Below, piece by piece: positions 22,809-34,892 of a stretch of DNA of 64,000 bases. Positions within the stretch are counted from its first letter, which is position 1; each line of letters opens with the position of its first letter. A model generated the notes under the pieces. It worked only from the letters and a program-made list of their open reading frames with translations. It was not told the origin of the DNA and searched no databases. The position numbers and the translations under genes are program-made. The DNA comes from Dipteris shenzhenensis (lineage: Eukaryota > Polypodiophyta > Polypodiopsida > Gleicheniales): NCBI GenBank assembly GCA_047967505.1, contig CM106541.1; one strand, given 5' to 3'.

Positions 22809-23646
22809 TAAAGTTTATTAAAGTCTTCAAAAAACCGATGGGTCTATGAAACTATGAAAAACCTGATACAACAATCAACTTGGTAAAGTGGCGCTACTAA
22901 TCTAGCATCCACTCCCATATAAAGCAAGAAATGCATATCACTACATGACCGGATACAAAGAAAATGAATCATGTATAGCCTCAATATCACTGTGGTCTCT
23001 CAACTCCCCCGTCAAGGGTGAGGGAGCAATGTCATGAAATCTGATATAGAATGCTAACGTCCCCCTATGGTTGTGGCTGTGGATCTGTGCTATCTCCGGG
23101 CCCTAATCCTGCGTCTGACAAGGGCAACAGTCACTCCAGTCGGTCGTGTACCCACCTTGAACGTGGATGGGATGTTGCCAAGTGTAATCTAAGCATCCTC
23201 AATGCAATCACTCCAGTTTTGGATAAGAATGGAAAGGTGACAACTATGATCAGTCCTTCAAGCAGCTCCATTTTGTCTTTTTGAAATGCTCGTGAGAAGG
23301 CCAGCCTACTTACCTTAAAGAAGAAAAATAATCCATGACTTTCATGGAGATCAACATCTAGACCTCATGTTGACTTCAGGCTTATCACCAGCAAGTTTCT
23401 AGTCTTGCTTTTCTCCATCCTATGAAGTGGGAACAATCTCTTAAATGGGAAATGGTTGGCTAAGTGCTTGGCAGATCACAGCTACCCTGGGACATCCTCC
23501 AAGATCCTTAATCATAATATCTGGAAGAATCTGGTAAATATGCTTGGGTACAAGTAAAATAAATAATGCATTTTTAACCATCTTGATGGTCATTTGCAGA
23601 GCAATGAGCATATTTTAGTTCATCAAGTCAGTGCCCATCTTGGCTC
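22809..23646. other. no gene recognised
   Basis: Contains a + strand open stretch of 77 codons (23051-23284) with no domain. On the - strand, TTTAATAAACTTTACTCTC at about 22800-22820 looks like a polyadenylation-type end of a - strand repeat element, but no body could be named. Confidence 0.3.
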
Positions 23647-23816
23647 ATGCTGTATTGTTTCATTAATTCCACTTATCGAGTCTCAAAGACTGAAATTCTC
23701 AGGGGGGAAACTGTGAAATTAGAATAATTGTATGCTGTAATGTTTCATTGATTCCCCTTATTGAGTCTCAAAGACTGAAATTCTGAGGGGGAAAACTGTG
23801 AAATTAGAATAATCGT
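23647..23816. repeat. tandem duplication, 85-bp unit, two copies
   Basis: ATGCTGTATTGTTTCATTAA (23647) and ATGCTGTAATGTTTCATTGA (23732) open two copies of exactly 85 bp. Each contains GAGTCTCAAAGACTGAAATT and CTGTGAAATTAGAATAAT. They differ at only a few bases, so the event is recent. Confidence 0.9.
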
Positions 23817-24025
23817 AGATGTTTGACACTGACTGAATGCCAAGCTATGTCCAGCTGAGTCTAACAAAGCATTACACACTGCTTTTGCAGTTTATAAATG
23901 AAGAGAGTGATGCAGAGTAGGCAAAAGCACCTTATATCCCATAGTAAGACCACAATGCAGAAAAGGTTTGATAGAGGTTTGGAGAGCAGGAAGCAAATAG
24001 AATAAGGTGAATCTGGGACCCTTAC

Positions 24026-24890
24026 CATTGCTGGATCAAGCTGAGCAGCCCCTCTCCCTCCTGACCTTGGACTGAATCAAAGCAACTCATTAGATCTATC
24101 ACAAACCAAATCTCATTATGTAAGCAGAGTGCAAAAATGTGCATGTTCTTCCCCATCATTCCTATATACAATAAGTTTCGCAAGTGCCTCTCATATGTGA
24201 AAGAACTATTGTGCTTACATGATTCTTTGACTTTAGAATGAATACTTGCGGGAAAGAAAGTACGTCATGCCTTCTCAAAATGAACTGGACTTTACAAAAT
24301 AAGTTTCGCCACTAGATTCTTAGACTTTGAAATGAATACTTTACAAAAAAAAAGTCTCTATACATTCACAAACTGAATTGGACTTGAGGGTATGAGGGGT
24401 ATGAGGAGAAGCGTCGTAAATAACATATTTAAAGAACCAATTCAACTTCCAGATTTTCAGCTCATGTTGAAAAATGACTGAGAATATGCTTACCATAATA
24501 AATGGAGTCTTGCTATATCTAGAGGAAAGAACATTGCAAGGCAATCATTGGATTGTCTCTCCAGGAAAAAAATGATGAAGGCGCTTTGAAAGTATGCACT
24601 ATGCCTAAAGAACAGAAAAGGATAGACTGTATTTGGGGAGTGCCAGATGGAAACAACGAGCCTGAACTAGGGGAATCAGTGACTCCCATTATTCATGAAT
24701 TTGGATAGTGCCAATGCATTGCCCAAGAGATGCTTCAACCTTTCACTCCCAGGAGTCTGTTTTGAAAAAGAGAAGAAAATAGAAGGAGCAAAGGCATATT
24801 ACCTAGAACTTGGCGTTTTTGGTGCTCTTCCCTGATTCGGAGGCTTTGGCTCTTCTGCACCGCATATAGTTTCACTATGGACTGCTGAAA
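24026..24890 (-). other. possible spliced exon pair (weak)
   Basis: On the - strand a stretch ending at 24803 (AGTTCTAG before GTAATA) and one at 24071-24026 (after GATTCAG, before GTAAGG) could be two exons. The combination stays open in two different frames: one gives GAEEPKPPNQGRAPKTPSS and then PRSGGRGAAQLDPAM, the other LRIREEHQKRQ and then GQEGEGLLSLIQQ. Neither is a family I recognise, and flanking exons were not found. It may be a decayed gene or chance. Confidence 0.2.
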
Positions 24891-25066
24891 TCTGATGAAC
24901 GACAAAGTGTTTTCGAATAATAGAAGCTTGAGCGGCTACCTTTTTGTAATCTCCACGTAAGCTTAGAATCTGCGATTACTAGAGAGGCATACCTTTAATG
25001 CCTAAGGAGATGCGTTTATTGACATTGCACGTATCTCAAAAGACAAAACAAGGTGGGGATGCCACT

Positions 25067-25176
25067 AAGGCCTCCTTTTGGAGTGACATTATCATTATAA
25101 GTCTAAGTGTAAAGTAGCTTCAAGGCCTCCTTTTGGAGTGACATTATCATTATAAGTCTAAGTATAAAGTAGCTTC
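25067..25176. repeat. tandem duplication, 55-bp unit, two copies
   Basis: AAGGCCTCCTTTTGGAGTGA occurs at 25067 and 25122. The two 55-bp copies differ at about one base (AAGTGTAAAG against AAGTATAAAG), so the duplication is young. Confidence 0.95.
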
Positions 25177-27664
25177 ATAAATAGCCTATTATTTTGGCAC
25201 GAGTAAAGAGAGCCTCCATTTTAGAGAGAAATACCTTACAAAAGACAACCATTTAGGATCTCCACAACAAAAGGCAAGAACATTTAGGACCTCCGCAAGC
25301 AAATAAAAACCTTAAACCCTAAACACATTAGAAGCTCTTAAACTACTAATAACTAATGCACACTTAAAGCTCATACTAACCAGAATTTGAAAGGTCAAAT
25401 TGACCAAATAAGCTAACTTCAAAACTATGGACCTAAAAACCAAGACATCCCTTAGGACACCCAAAAAGCTGCAATGGTTATAGCCCCAACCATATCGTTG
25501 CCCTACATATTGTTAAAACGTGCCGCTGAAAAAAACTAGTAGTCAATGAACTTTTGTGCAAACTCTTTGGCAATAGTAGTGTAACTATCCAAGTCCACTC
25601 CTGTATCCAATGTGTTACCGTTATTGTCCTTGCTTGGAATTTGATCATATTGTAATTGTTGATACACGACCACATTTCGTTCGTCTCTTTGGTGATCCAT
25701 GGTCCCACCAATGGACTTGGCAAGATGTGTACCCTTTAAGAAGCTATCCTGCAATAAATTCCTTTGCAAAGATTTAATAGTTACATCAATGGCTACTCCC
25801 AAGGAATGTCAAATTAATGTTTCTTCTTGAAACTTTTTGTTGAGCAAGTTTAGATCATGCAAAACATCCCGCCAACATATGAATTGAAAACTGAAGCTTG
25901 AAAGTTCTTGCTTTGTTATACCATGACAAGGCACCATCTTTCCAATAAGCTAAGAATAGAAGGCATAAGTCTTATGGAGTCTCATCATGACATCTCCCCT
26001 CGCAAGCAGATCATGACGCTTGAGCATTTGCACATCATCTATATTCATGGCTCGAATAAGACTGAAAGGATTTGAGCGTGAGCTGCGATATATGTATCCA
26101 CGAATAGATTCCATTTGCAGTTTTAGTCAATGTATGATAAAAGCTAGGGCTAAGGAGCCTTGGGAAAGATCTATTCATAGTAAACGCATCCCTGTATTCT
26201 AAAGCCCACAACAGTAGCCTAAGAAGCTTGGGAAAGACTAAGGCACCTTTGACAAAGTTGCAAGTAGATGAGAAGCTTGAGGAAGCAACATTATGTAGTG
26301 ACGAGGAGTCAACTTTAGTTTACTCTACCTAATAGATACAACCAAGGCATGCACCCAACTGTGAATGTGGGCGTGTACCAAGAAGACCAGTAAGCCTAGA
26401 ATTGAGAAGCCAGTTTGCAATAAGCTACAAGAGTTGTTTTCTAAAAGGACCATATGCAAAATAAATTTTTTAAACCAAGTAGTTTGGTAAATTTCCTCGT
26501 TGAATACTCGCAGCTTGTTCAAGTTGTGTCAATTGACTTAGTTGCTCTCCGCTTGCTTTTCACAACAGTTATGCCCAATGTACTAAAATTATATAACACT
26601 TACTTTTGGTAATCTAATTGTGCAATAAATTCTCCAGTAGCTTTGAAATATGCCCTCCAAGCATGAAGGTCCTATTATATTGTTTGTACCCACCCTAGAT
26701 CACGAAGACTATTTGGAGGAAGCACCCCCAGTTTCTCTAAAAATTTTGGCATTTTCAAAGGGGCTAGAAACCATTCGAAAAAAGTGCCTGTCACAAAAAT
26801 TTCGAAAACATGCAATTTAGTCGGTTATAATTAAGAAGAATCTCCAACAAAGCCAAAATCTCTAGGAGAGGAGCTCTTGCAAGAAAATCCTACTCCATTG
26901 ATATACATGATAGGGGATTCAAAGAGGTATTACACTTTAAAATGCAAATTTCAACAGATCAAGAGACTCTCGGAAGATCTATAGCTTGAATAATAACTTC
27001 CACGGATACCCTCTGCTTAAAATGCATATGCCTATTGATGCAGACACAGAAAATGAATAAAAAGGTGCAAATTGAAGAAATTCAACAAGAATTATCTAGG
27101 ATGGCAGTGATTGAATCTATGAGGGTACCATATATTGTGAACCAAAGAAGAGATAGATGTATGTGAAGAAAGAGAAATCAGATTTGAGAGATATAGACTA
27201 TAATAGGCTTCCCTTGTGAGGTCCTAAATGATAAATATTATGCAGCACACCCATTCCTCAAGGTTTACTATTCTAAAGGAATGAATCCTCTCTTTTAAGG
27301 GGGGAGGGGCTCTTGCAAACTAGGTTAGTTAGTCGTGTGTCAATCGCCAAGTGATACATCTAAATGAGTACTCTTGCTTGATGAATGTGGGAGTGTGTCC
27401 ATCAAGCAAGAGTCTTCATTTTATAGCCAATTATTCCCTCATTAATTGGCACCCCACATGCACAAGGTGGGTAAGGGTATCTTCCATGTGAGCTATTTTT
27501 CCACATAAATATCCTATCTCCTAGGCCGAGAGTGGATGACTCACCTCCTTGGGCTCTTTCCGTTTTTTAATATGCACACAAAGCATCTAGGTGAACTGGC
27601 ACAAAAGTACTTGCCACTTCATCATACTTTTCCCTTATAATATACTGCATGCATGGGCTATGCG
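25177..27664. other. no gene recognised
   Basis: AT-rich sequence with short open frames only. At about 27000-27200 the + strand has a piece resembling gypsy pol linker text (QIEEIQQELSRMAVIESM), which is too short to name. Probably eroded retroelement DNA. Confidence 0.3.
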
Positions 27665-27790
27665 CAACCACCCTATTCCATGCACACGTGGGGCCATCCA
27701 CATGGCACATGAATAAGCTTGACAAATCAACCACCCTATTCAATGCACACATGGGGCCATCCACATGGCACATGAGTAAGTTTGACAAAT
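27665..27790. repeat. tandem duplication, 63-bp unit, two copies
   Basis: CAACCACCCTATTCCATGCA (27665) and CAACCACCCTATTCAATGCA (27728) open two 63-bp copies that share GGGGCCATCCACATGGCACA and TTGACAAATCAACCA. About four differences are visible. Confidence 0.9.
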
Positions 27791-28944
27791 CAACCATAAG
27801 TCCACAGCCCTCTTGATTCTATATTATACATGCCACTTTATATCACACCCATTGAAATTTATCACAATTACATTAGTCATTTTTGACTATTCACATTGCT
27901 CAGTAGTGGTGATTATTCTTGAGACACAACCAAAGTGGCATGGGATACATTGACCTTCTAACTTAGCAAGAAGCCAATCATAGATAACATCCTTTACCCA
28001 TACTCAAGGGTTTGACTAGGCAAAGCCTTAGAAGCAAATTATCAGTTCCTCTGTACCTGCTCAAGTAGAGATTAGTTAGTTAAGGCATTGATAGCAGGGC
28101 CACAGCCATGGAGGTAAATTACTTTTCCATTTATTAGCTCCTTCATATCTGCTTATGGTAGAGATTATGTTCACTGCACTTTCCACATCTCATAGGACCC
28201 TCTCTCCGTCTTCCTTCATTAACTCATGTCAAATGGACAGAATATGGTATGATGCCCTCACCTAAAGGGAGAAAAATGCATTTTAGAAGAGACCATTGTT
28301 TTAAAACTCCTTACAATTTGGCGATACTAGGTTTTGGCTATATGGATCAAGGAAACAATTTTGAGTGGGGATGCATCTTGTAGCTGGCCCATTAAAGTCA
28401 ATAAAATGCCATTCATAGCATGTGAACCAAACACATCACTATATGTGGCTTTGGAGCTCATGAAGTATCATGTGGCATTGAAAGGGATCACAATTTAGTT
28501 AGCATGATTTAAGATAGAAGATCATTTAGACAATGCCACGATAACTATCAAACATTCAAGAATGACATGGTCTCATAATTCTTGTGGCCAAGATATGTAA
28601 GAATCTTTGTGTGAGAATGTGACATGCAATATGCTGAATAGGTTAGAGTGGGCAAAGCCACATGGTCTTTTACAACAGTTGCAAATACCATCATTTCCAT
28701 GGATTGTAGTATTGATAAAAAGTACTCATCCACCCTCTTTGACCTCTGCCATCAAAGCACCCTCTATTACCATGGAACTCATTTTATACATGATGCATGA
28801 CAAGCATTGATAACTTTTTTTCCTTTTCTTTATATATCCAATTTTCGTATGGTTTCTCGAAAAATTAATGTCAAACCAGCTTACAACCATGCAAGTCTTG
28901 TTGTTTTCAAAAATATTGGAGAGTATCCTCATCAATGTCTACAT
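27791..28944. other. no gene recognised
   Basis: AT-rich with scattered short open frames and no domain; adjoins the gypsy A remnant. Confidence 0.3.
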
Positions 28945-29110
28945 TATCAAAGATACTATGGCAGTATACATCTCACTACCCCACAATGGAATAGGGCTTC
29001 CATGGATCTCACTAGCTCTAAGATCTCACTCACAATTATGCACGTAAGCAGATGGAATAGACATTGGACTAGAACAACTATCACAATACGTCTCACAAAA
29101 TTGACTAGCT
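28945..29110 (-). repeat. 3' LTR fragment of gypsy A (putative)
   Basis: AGATACTATGGCAGTATACA, CACAATGGAATAGG and GATCTCACTAGCTCTA with GCAGATGGAATAGACAT match the sequence at 31125-31240 in the same order and orientation. The two copies flank the gypsy pol remnant, as LTRs would. Ends could not be set exactly. Confidence 0.5.
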
Positions 29111-31111
29111 AGGGCGTAAGTCATTATAATCTTAGTAGGATTTAAGTGAGATTTAAGTATACACATATTTTTTCCTAACAAGATAATCCCAGCATTTAAT
29201 GAATATCCTTCAAGTCCTTCATCCAATCCTTGATGTAATCTTTGATATACTTCAACATAATTCTCATCATGAAGATAAGGTGCTCTCATGTCACACATAC
29301 TCTTCTCTTTAATTATGGACTTTAGGCTTTCAATACATGGCATCTGTTATTACATTCTCTTTTTGAGACTCTAATGTAGTTATCCAAAAGATTGGAGGTG
29401 TAGGCTGGAAGAAGAGATGCTTGATACTTTGATGATCAGTATTTACTCCCCTATATAGATAATGCTTTCTAAGCTTGAAAGGATGAACAACTGCCAATAA
29501 TTTCCTTTCATAATTGCTATACTTTAGTTCAATATCTTGAAGCTTATAGCTTTCAAAGGCTATATTGATGGACCCCCTTGCAAAACAACTACTTCAATAG
29601 ACTCACCACTAGCATTAGTGTAGACCACAAAAAAACTTTTATCTAAATTAGGAAGCACTAAGACTTAACCAGAGATTACCACTTCCTCCTTTAAGTTTTG
29701 AATGCTAGTTGAGGTATCACATCCCATTAAAAAATATATTTCTTAAGACGTTATGAAAGTTGGAGCAATTTGGGTAAACTTTCAAATAAACCTCCTATTA
29801 TAGGTACAATTCCCAAGAAATATCTTAACTCATGAATACTCTTGCGAGTAGGCCACCCTTGAGTATTTGATGATATTAGTCTTCTTCGCATCAACCATGA
29901 CCCCCTTACTGTGGATACTGCATGACCAAAATAATCGATTCTTCCTTGAACGCTCAATCTTCTTGGCATTAAAGGAGAGTTGGTTTTCCTCAAGTAGTTC
30001 ATGACTTTGTCCAAACTATTCTTATGGTCCTTGTTGGCCTTACTAAACACTAAGATGTCATAAAAGAAAACCACCATATTGAGTATATGGTGTAAAACCC
30101 TTCTCATAAATCTTCAAAAGATTTTTGAGGATTTGTAAGACCAAAAGTCATAAACAAGGACTCATAATGGCCAGCGGGTGTATAAAAAACTATTTTGTAT
30201 CATATTCCTTCATCCTCACTTGTTGATACCGCGAGTTAAGATTTAGCCTTTTGAATACATTGGTGCCTTTCAACAAATCGACCACATCATCCACTTTTGA
30301 AATCGGGTACTAGTTCTTTAGAGTCATTTGATTTAGAGCCCTATAGTCAATACACATTATGAAAGAGACGTCTTTCTTTGGCATTGCACCAATGGAGACC
30401 TCTTGGGTCGAACCAATTCTTTTCCAATAATTAAGAAATCTAATGCTCCACTTGCTCCAACTCTATGTGATTCTTCGGTTAGAAGCTTTACATGGAGGTA
30501 TTCATCTAGGTTCCAGTTCAATACAATGATCCTCTAGTCCACTAGTGGGGACAACATGGGTGGAACCATCTGCAAAACAGTCACCATAGCTTTGAAGAAA
30601 TTCCCGCTTTCTTTTTCTTCAATTGTTGTAGGCTGATTTCCATCCTTATGATATATATAATCATAACCCGCACCCTTTCTGAAGGCTCACTTCGCTTGGG
30701 TAGTGCTAATGACTTGAATGGGCAAAACGTCTTTGTCTCCTCGATTAAGGATCTTCTCCCCTTTAATAATGGTACATTGATGTGTATGAGGGTCAACATC
30801 ATACATAATTCATAATGCTAAGACTTCCCTAAAATCATGTCCACTTCAAGTAAAGGAGCCACTAGAAAATCTCTTACATCTTTATACTTCTAAATCCTGT
30901 GTCCTTCAGCATTGTCCAAGCTTCGAAGGCCATCTCTGCAACCTATATGTGGGCCATCTTTACAACTTGAATATGGGCCCCAATCATCAACTTCAACATT
31001 ATCCAATAATAGTACAAAGTCTTAGCACACTTAGATTGTTTTGCCAGAGTCTCCTTAAGGAGATGCTTTTGTTGATATGGAGTAGATCACTTGAAGTAGA
31101 TTCTCTGGGCT
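29111..31111 (-). pseudogene. Ty3/gypsy pol remnant (gypsy A)
   Basis: On the - strand, from high to low coordinates, come an aspartic-protease-like piece (FLVAPLLEVDMILGKS, about 30870-30830), the reverse transcriptase N-half (about 30400-30150, with MCIDYRALNQMTLKNQYPI and NVFKRLNLNSRYQQVRMKE) and the catalytic region. The last (30107-29751) shows FFYDILVFS where Y/FVDD is expected, then IDYFGHAVS and WPTRKSIHELRYFLG. RNase H-like DASGESIEVVVLQGG text lies at about 29620-29570, and an integrase N-side piece at 29343-29111. Stops and frameshifts are many. Gag is missing: protease-like sequence starts shortly after the primer-binding site. Internal length is only about 2 kb against 4 kb or more for intact elements. 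Confidence 0.8.
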
Positions 31112-31124
31112 CTCATACCATGCC
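31112..31124 (-). other. primer-binding site of gypsy A
   Basis: The - strand reads TGGTATGAGAGCC, one base from the plant initiator-tRNA(Met) primer-binding consensus TGGTATCAGAGC. It lies directly inside the 5' LTR copy, which ends in CA. Confidence 0.55.
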
Positions 31125-31240
31125 ATAGATACTATGGCAACACACACCTCAATACCCAACAAGGGAATAGGTTTCCCATTGATCTCACTAGCTCTACTTA
31201 GAGTTATGCACACAAGTAGATAGAATAGACATATGTAAAT
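31125..31240 (-). repeat. 5' LTR of gypsy A (inner part)
   Basis: Begins (on +) TGCCATAGATACTATGGCAA next to the primer-binding site and matches 28945-29060. The inverted CCATAGATACTATGG sits at the LTR end. The outer boundary beyond about 31240 is not resolved because the copies diverge. Confidence 0.5.
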
Positions 31241-32834
31241 TTGAGGAATTGCTAAGCAAAATAGAAGCAAACTCTCTCCATTGCAATACTCCACAAATCA
31301 TTGACATGGACTATATTTGATCATCTTGCAACGTTTTTATTTCAAGAGCAACTAATCTAACTATCGTATAATAGAGTGGCACCTATAGTAACATCACTAA
31401 CACCCATTTCAATTAGACATAGCTTGTTAAAATTATTGTTCATATAGGGCACCATGGATGAAGCACCTTGAGAAACATTGTCCCATGAGAGGTCTAGACA
31501 TCCACTTTCTTATTGAAAGCAAGGAGTCAAATATAGATACAAGGCTACATAGGTGTTAATTGGGCTAGAAATACATGACACACTCATCATGCTAGAACAA
31601 AGCATATTGAGGTGCATTGTCATGTTGAAGAAAAAAGGTTGTATAAAATATATTGAGCTCATTTATGACACCACCAAGGATCATGTTTTTTATGTTTTCA
31701 TTAAGACATTCGGTACACGGAAGCTTCTTAGGTTCACAAGCTTACTTGCTATATAGAAGATGGAGTAGAGCTTGAGGAGGAGTGTTCAAATTTCAAGATC
31801 AACAGTTGTTCCCATTGTGATGCCTAGGTGACTACTCTAGATACGAATACCACCAATGATTGAGAAAATTGTGTTCAATGGCTCATAGAGTCCTTTGTTA
31901 ATAATTGTCTCAATCATGTGAGAATATCCATCCACCCACCAGAGTCACCATGGGGAGGGGATAAGTTGGCCCATATGTAGATTCCTAAACCCTCCAACCT
32001 TAGAATGCCAATTCCCTACCCGTTGCCTTGTGAGATATTGAGTCCTCGTGAAGCGTGAGACATATAGTCTTCAGGGCTCCTCCTTTTGCATTTTCATGTA
32101 AGCATGAAACTTTGGCAACCACCCCACTTTCTCAAAATCATTTCTAGCCTAACTATTATTTTCCCTCTAATGGGTTGATATTTCTTATGGTTTCATTACC
32201 TTAACTTTGATACTACAAGCTGGTCCCTCTCATGTTGTATCCTTCTACGATATTGCCATTCTAGTGGCTCAACAATGCCTAGGTCTAACTATCCATTTCT
32301 ATATGCTTGGCTTGACACATGGTCTGAGCTTCTATCCTAACCATAAGTCTAGACTCACTCCTCTATCCCATTTAGTGGGCTCACAAATGGGAGGCCTATC
32401 TACCTAACTATATGACTCATAGTAGGAAACCGTATCATGCACTCCATTTGCTTACAGATCTTGTTGTAGTTTCTAGGGAAGCTGACCTAGGAAGCGTCCG
32501 ACTTTCTTTCTATTTGTACAAACGAGGTACAAACTAACATGTTATTATAGTTAGCTAGTTGGTTTTTGCTTCTAAGAATATAGTATTATTTTGGTATCAT
32601 AGAGTGGACTGGCTACCTTAGACATGCATTAAATTTAGAATGCACCTAAAGGAGCAACGTTTTATGAAGAGGCCATGTTTCAATGGTCATTCCATAGGAT
32701 GAAGATATGTGACAAGGATATTCCCTCACATGCAAAACCTCCATTCAAGACCTAGAAGGCTTCGTATGTGCAATAATGAGTCAACGCCACTAGTTGCAAA
32801 CCTTGTTAAGCTTCAGACTATACAGTATCACTTT
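31241..32834. other. no gene recognised
   Basis: Mixed-composition sequence without domains or RNA genes. Short + strand open frames (31553-31756, 32207-32407) show no family resemblance. Confidence 0.3.
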
Positions 32835-33400
32835 TAGTTTGGTAGTTGAGTGGAATCAAACCAACACATAGGTTGCCTTTTTGCCAATGAAGGCCAAATT
32901 CTAGGAAACTCAGGGCCACTTGCCATCCTTATTATATGTTCAATTCCATCTTCCCCTCAGATTGGAAAATTCACAAAACTAACATTGGGAAATCCTATCG
33001 GTCTCACCATGATGTAATGACCCTACACACGTGACTCTTTTCCTATCCACCTCTTTGCCACCACAAAACTCCAAATTTCCTACACCACTTGTGCCACCCA
33101 CTCCCACGCATTGCAAACCCATCCTCATTAGGTGGAGTTGGATTATCCTCTTTCAAGGCATCCTCAATATTTTGAACACTCCCCATCTCCCTCCAAAATA
33201 AGATATGTAAATATCAAGATATAAAATGATAGCCATTGACACCTATTTGTATTGGTTCACCATGTCCTCTATTTGTATTGGTTCACCATGTCCTCTATTT
33301 CCCATATCGCAAGAAGGGACATAAAGAAAATTTTCAAGGCATGTATAGAACCAACATCTAGGTATAATGCCCGAGCAATGCCCCTACACAATTGATGCAA
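32835..33400 (+). repeat. dispersed repeat, diverged third copy (L' and part of R)
   Basis: Ordered matches to 42605-43150: GCCACTTGCCATCCTTATTATATGTT (compare GCCTCTTGACATCCTTATTATATGTT), TGATGTAATGACC, CACACGTGACTCT, CAAGGCATCCTC and AAGAAGGGACA. Identity is about 70-75% by eye. This shows that the R-L-R structure at 41.8-43.7 kb belongs to a family present at more than one locus. Confidence 0.65.
33243..33294. repeat. perfect tandem duplication, 26-bp unit
   Basis: CTATTTGTATTGGTTCACCA, continuing ATGTCCT, occurs twice back to back with no difference, inside the dispersed repeat copy. Confidence 0.95.
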
Positions 33401-34635
33401 TGAAAATATTGAATAAATTAATGTTGCAACGAGGGAGCTTATAAAGCATGGTGGATCAACAAGTTCAAAGAAGGGAAACGGGTAAGAGTACAATATAATC
33501 AACAATATCGATTAGACCCATTGAAACTTCATATCAATCCTCATTTGAGCACAACATTGTTGAGAAGATTCTTCATATGGTTCAAAATGGTATAGACTAT
33601 GACAACTATACAATGAGGTAGATCAAATAGTGGTCGAATCGTTTGGAATTGATGGGATATAATGGTGATGCCCGCAAGACACCCCTAAAAGACATTAAAA
33701 GACATGAAAATAGAGTAAATTTCACCATTCAAAGATCATGAGAGTTTTAAGGCATTTTATGAAACTTTTCCCATAGATGAACATAGGGACAACTCTTGGG
33801 GATCCTCACTTCCAATCTACTAACCCCTCAACCCCTATCTTGTCAGTTAATTTTACTATAGGTGTGCACGAAAATCACCTATGCAAACCATTTTTGCCTT
33901 TAAAAATAGGTTGATGGAAAGGAAAATCTCCTTAAAGAATGTCCTTACAAAATATGGATCAAACCCCATCTATTAAAAAATAGGCATGCATTGATTATTG
34001 GAAGCAAATTGATTGCGAGATGTAGGGGAAAAGGATGCCATGTGAATGAACCTAGTATATCTAACTTGACAACATATTATTCTCTTACAAGAGAATTGCT
34101 ATAAATATTCCAAAAATGTCACCCAATAAGGTATCAGCTGATTTATCTGTGGTTAACTAAACACATGGCAATATATTTAAATATTTGAGGCTGCACTGTA
34201 TGCATTCAACTATAAATCCTCCTTAAATAATAGTTAGTAAGTAGGCTCACCAAAAAAGGAGCTGAAGTAGCCCAAAAAGAATGAGTGTTGAAGCCTCTCA
34301 TTGCTAAAGAACAACAAAGTTGAGTAGGCCAAAACAAAACATAATCAAGAAGAAAGGAGAAGAATACAAATTTGATAGAATGCTCTAAAAAAAGCAAAGG
34401 CATCCTCCTTATGTGACCTTTGCTATTTCAAACAACATGATCACATAAAACAACTAGAGAACAAATTACGTACTTTTAGAGCTAGCTTCATGTTTGAACC
34501 AAAGAGGTTTAATCACTTCACCTTAACTAAAGAACATCGCAAATGATAATAGGGCATACAAAGAATCCAAGGTACACTATTAAAGACCATCCAGCTTATA
34601 AACCAATTCTATAATGGATATACAAATGTTTATGC
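33401..34635. other. no gene recognised
   Basis: AT-rich spacer next to the copia B insertion. Open frames are short and lack domains. Confidence 0.3.
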
Positions 34636-34892
34636 TGTAAGAAAACAATACAACGTCTGTGCTCAATAGATAACAGGATCTCGTATGCAAGAGAGAAAAA
34701 TAGATAGTATGGAGAATCAAAAATTTGATTACCATAAAACTGATACAATAGATGGCACTGCTCCTAGCCATGCACTCCTATGAAAGAAGCTTCAATGGCA
34801 TGCTGGAAACAGTAGAGGATGGAGGCTGGATGCTAAGGAATCAGGGTTGCTGTAGCCAGTGATAAAATGGGCTTCACGAGCTCGCTCTTACA
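34636..34892 (-). repeat. 3' LTR of copia B
   Basis: 257 bp with ends TGTAAG..CTTACA, a perfect 6-bp inverted repeat. About 90% identical by eye to the LTR at 38027-38283. It starts immediately after an RNase H reading frame with no purine tract between them. Confidence 0.92.
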
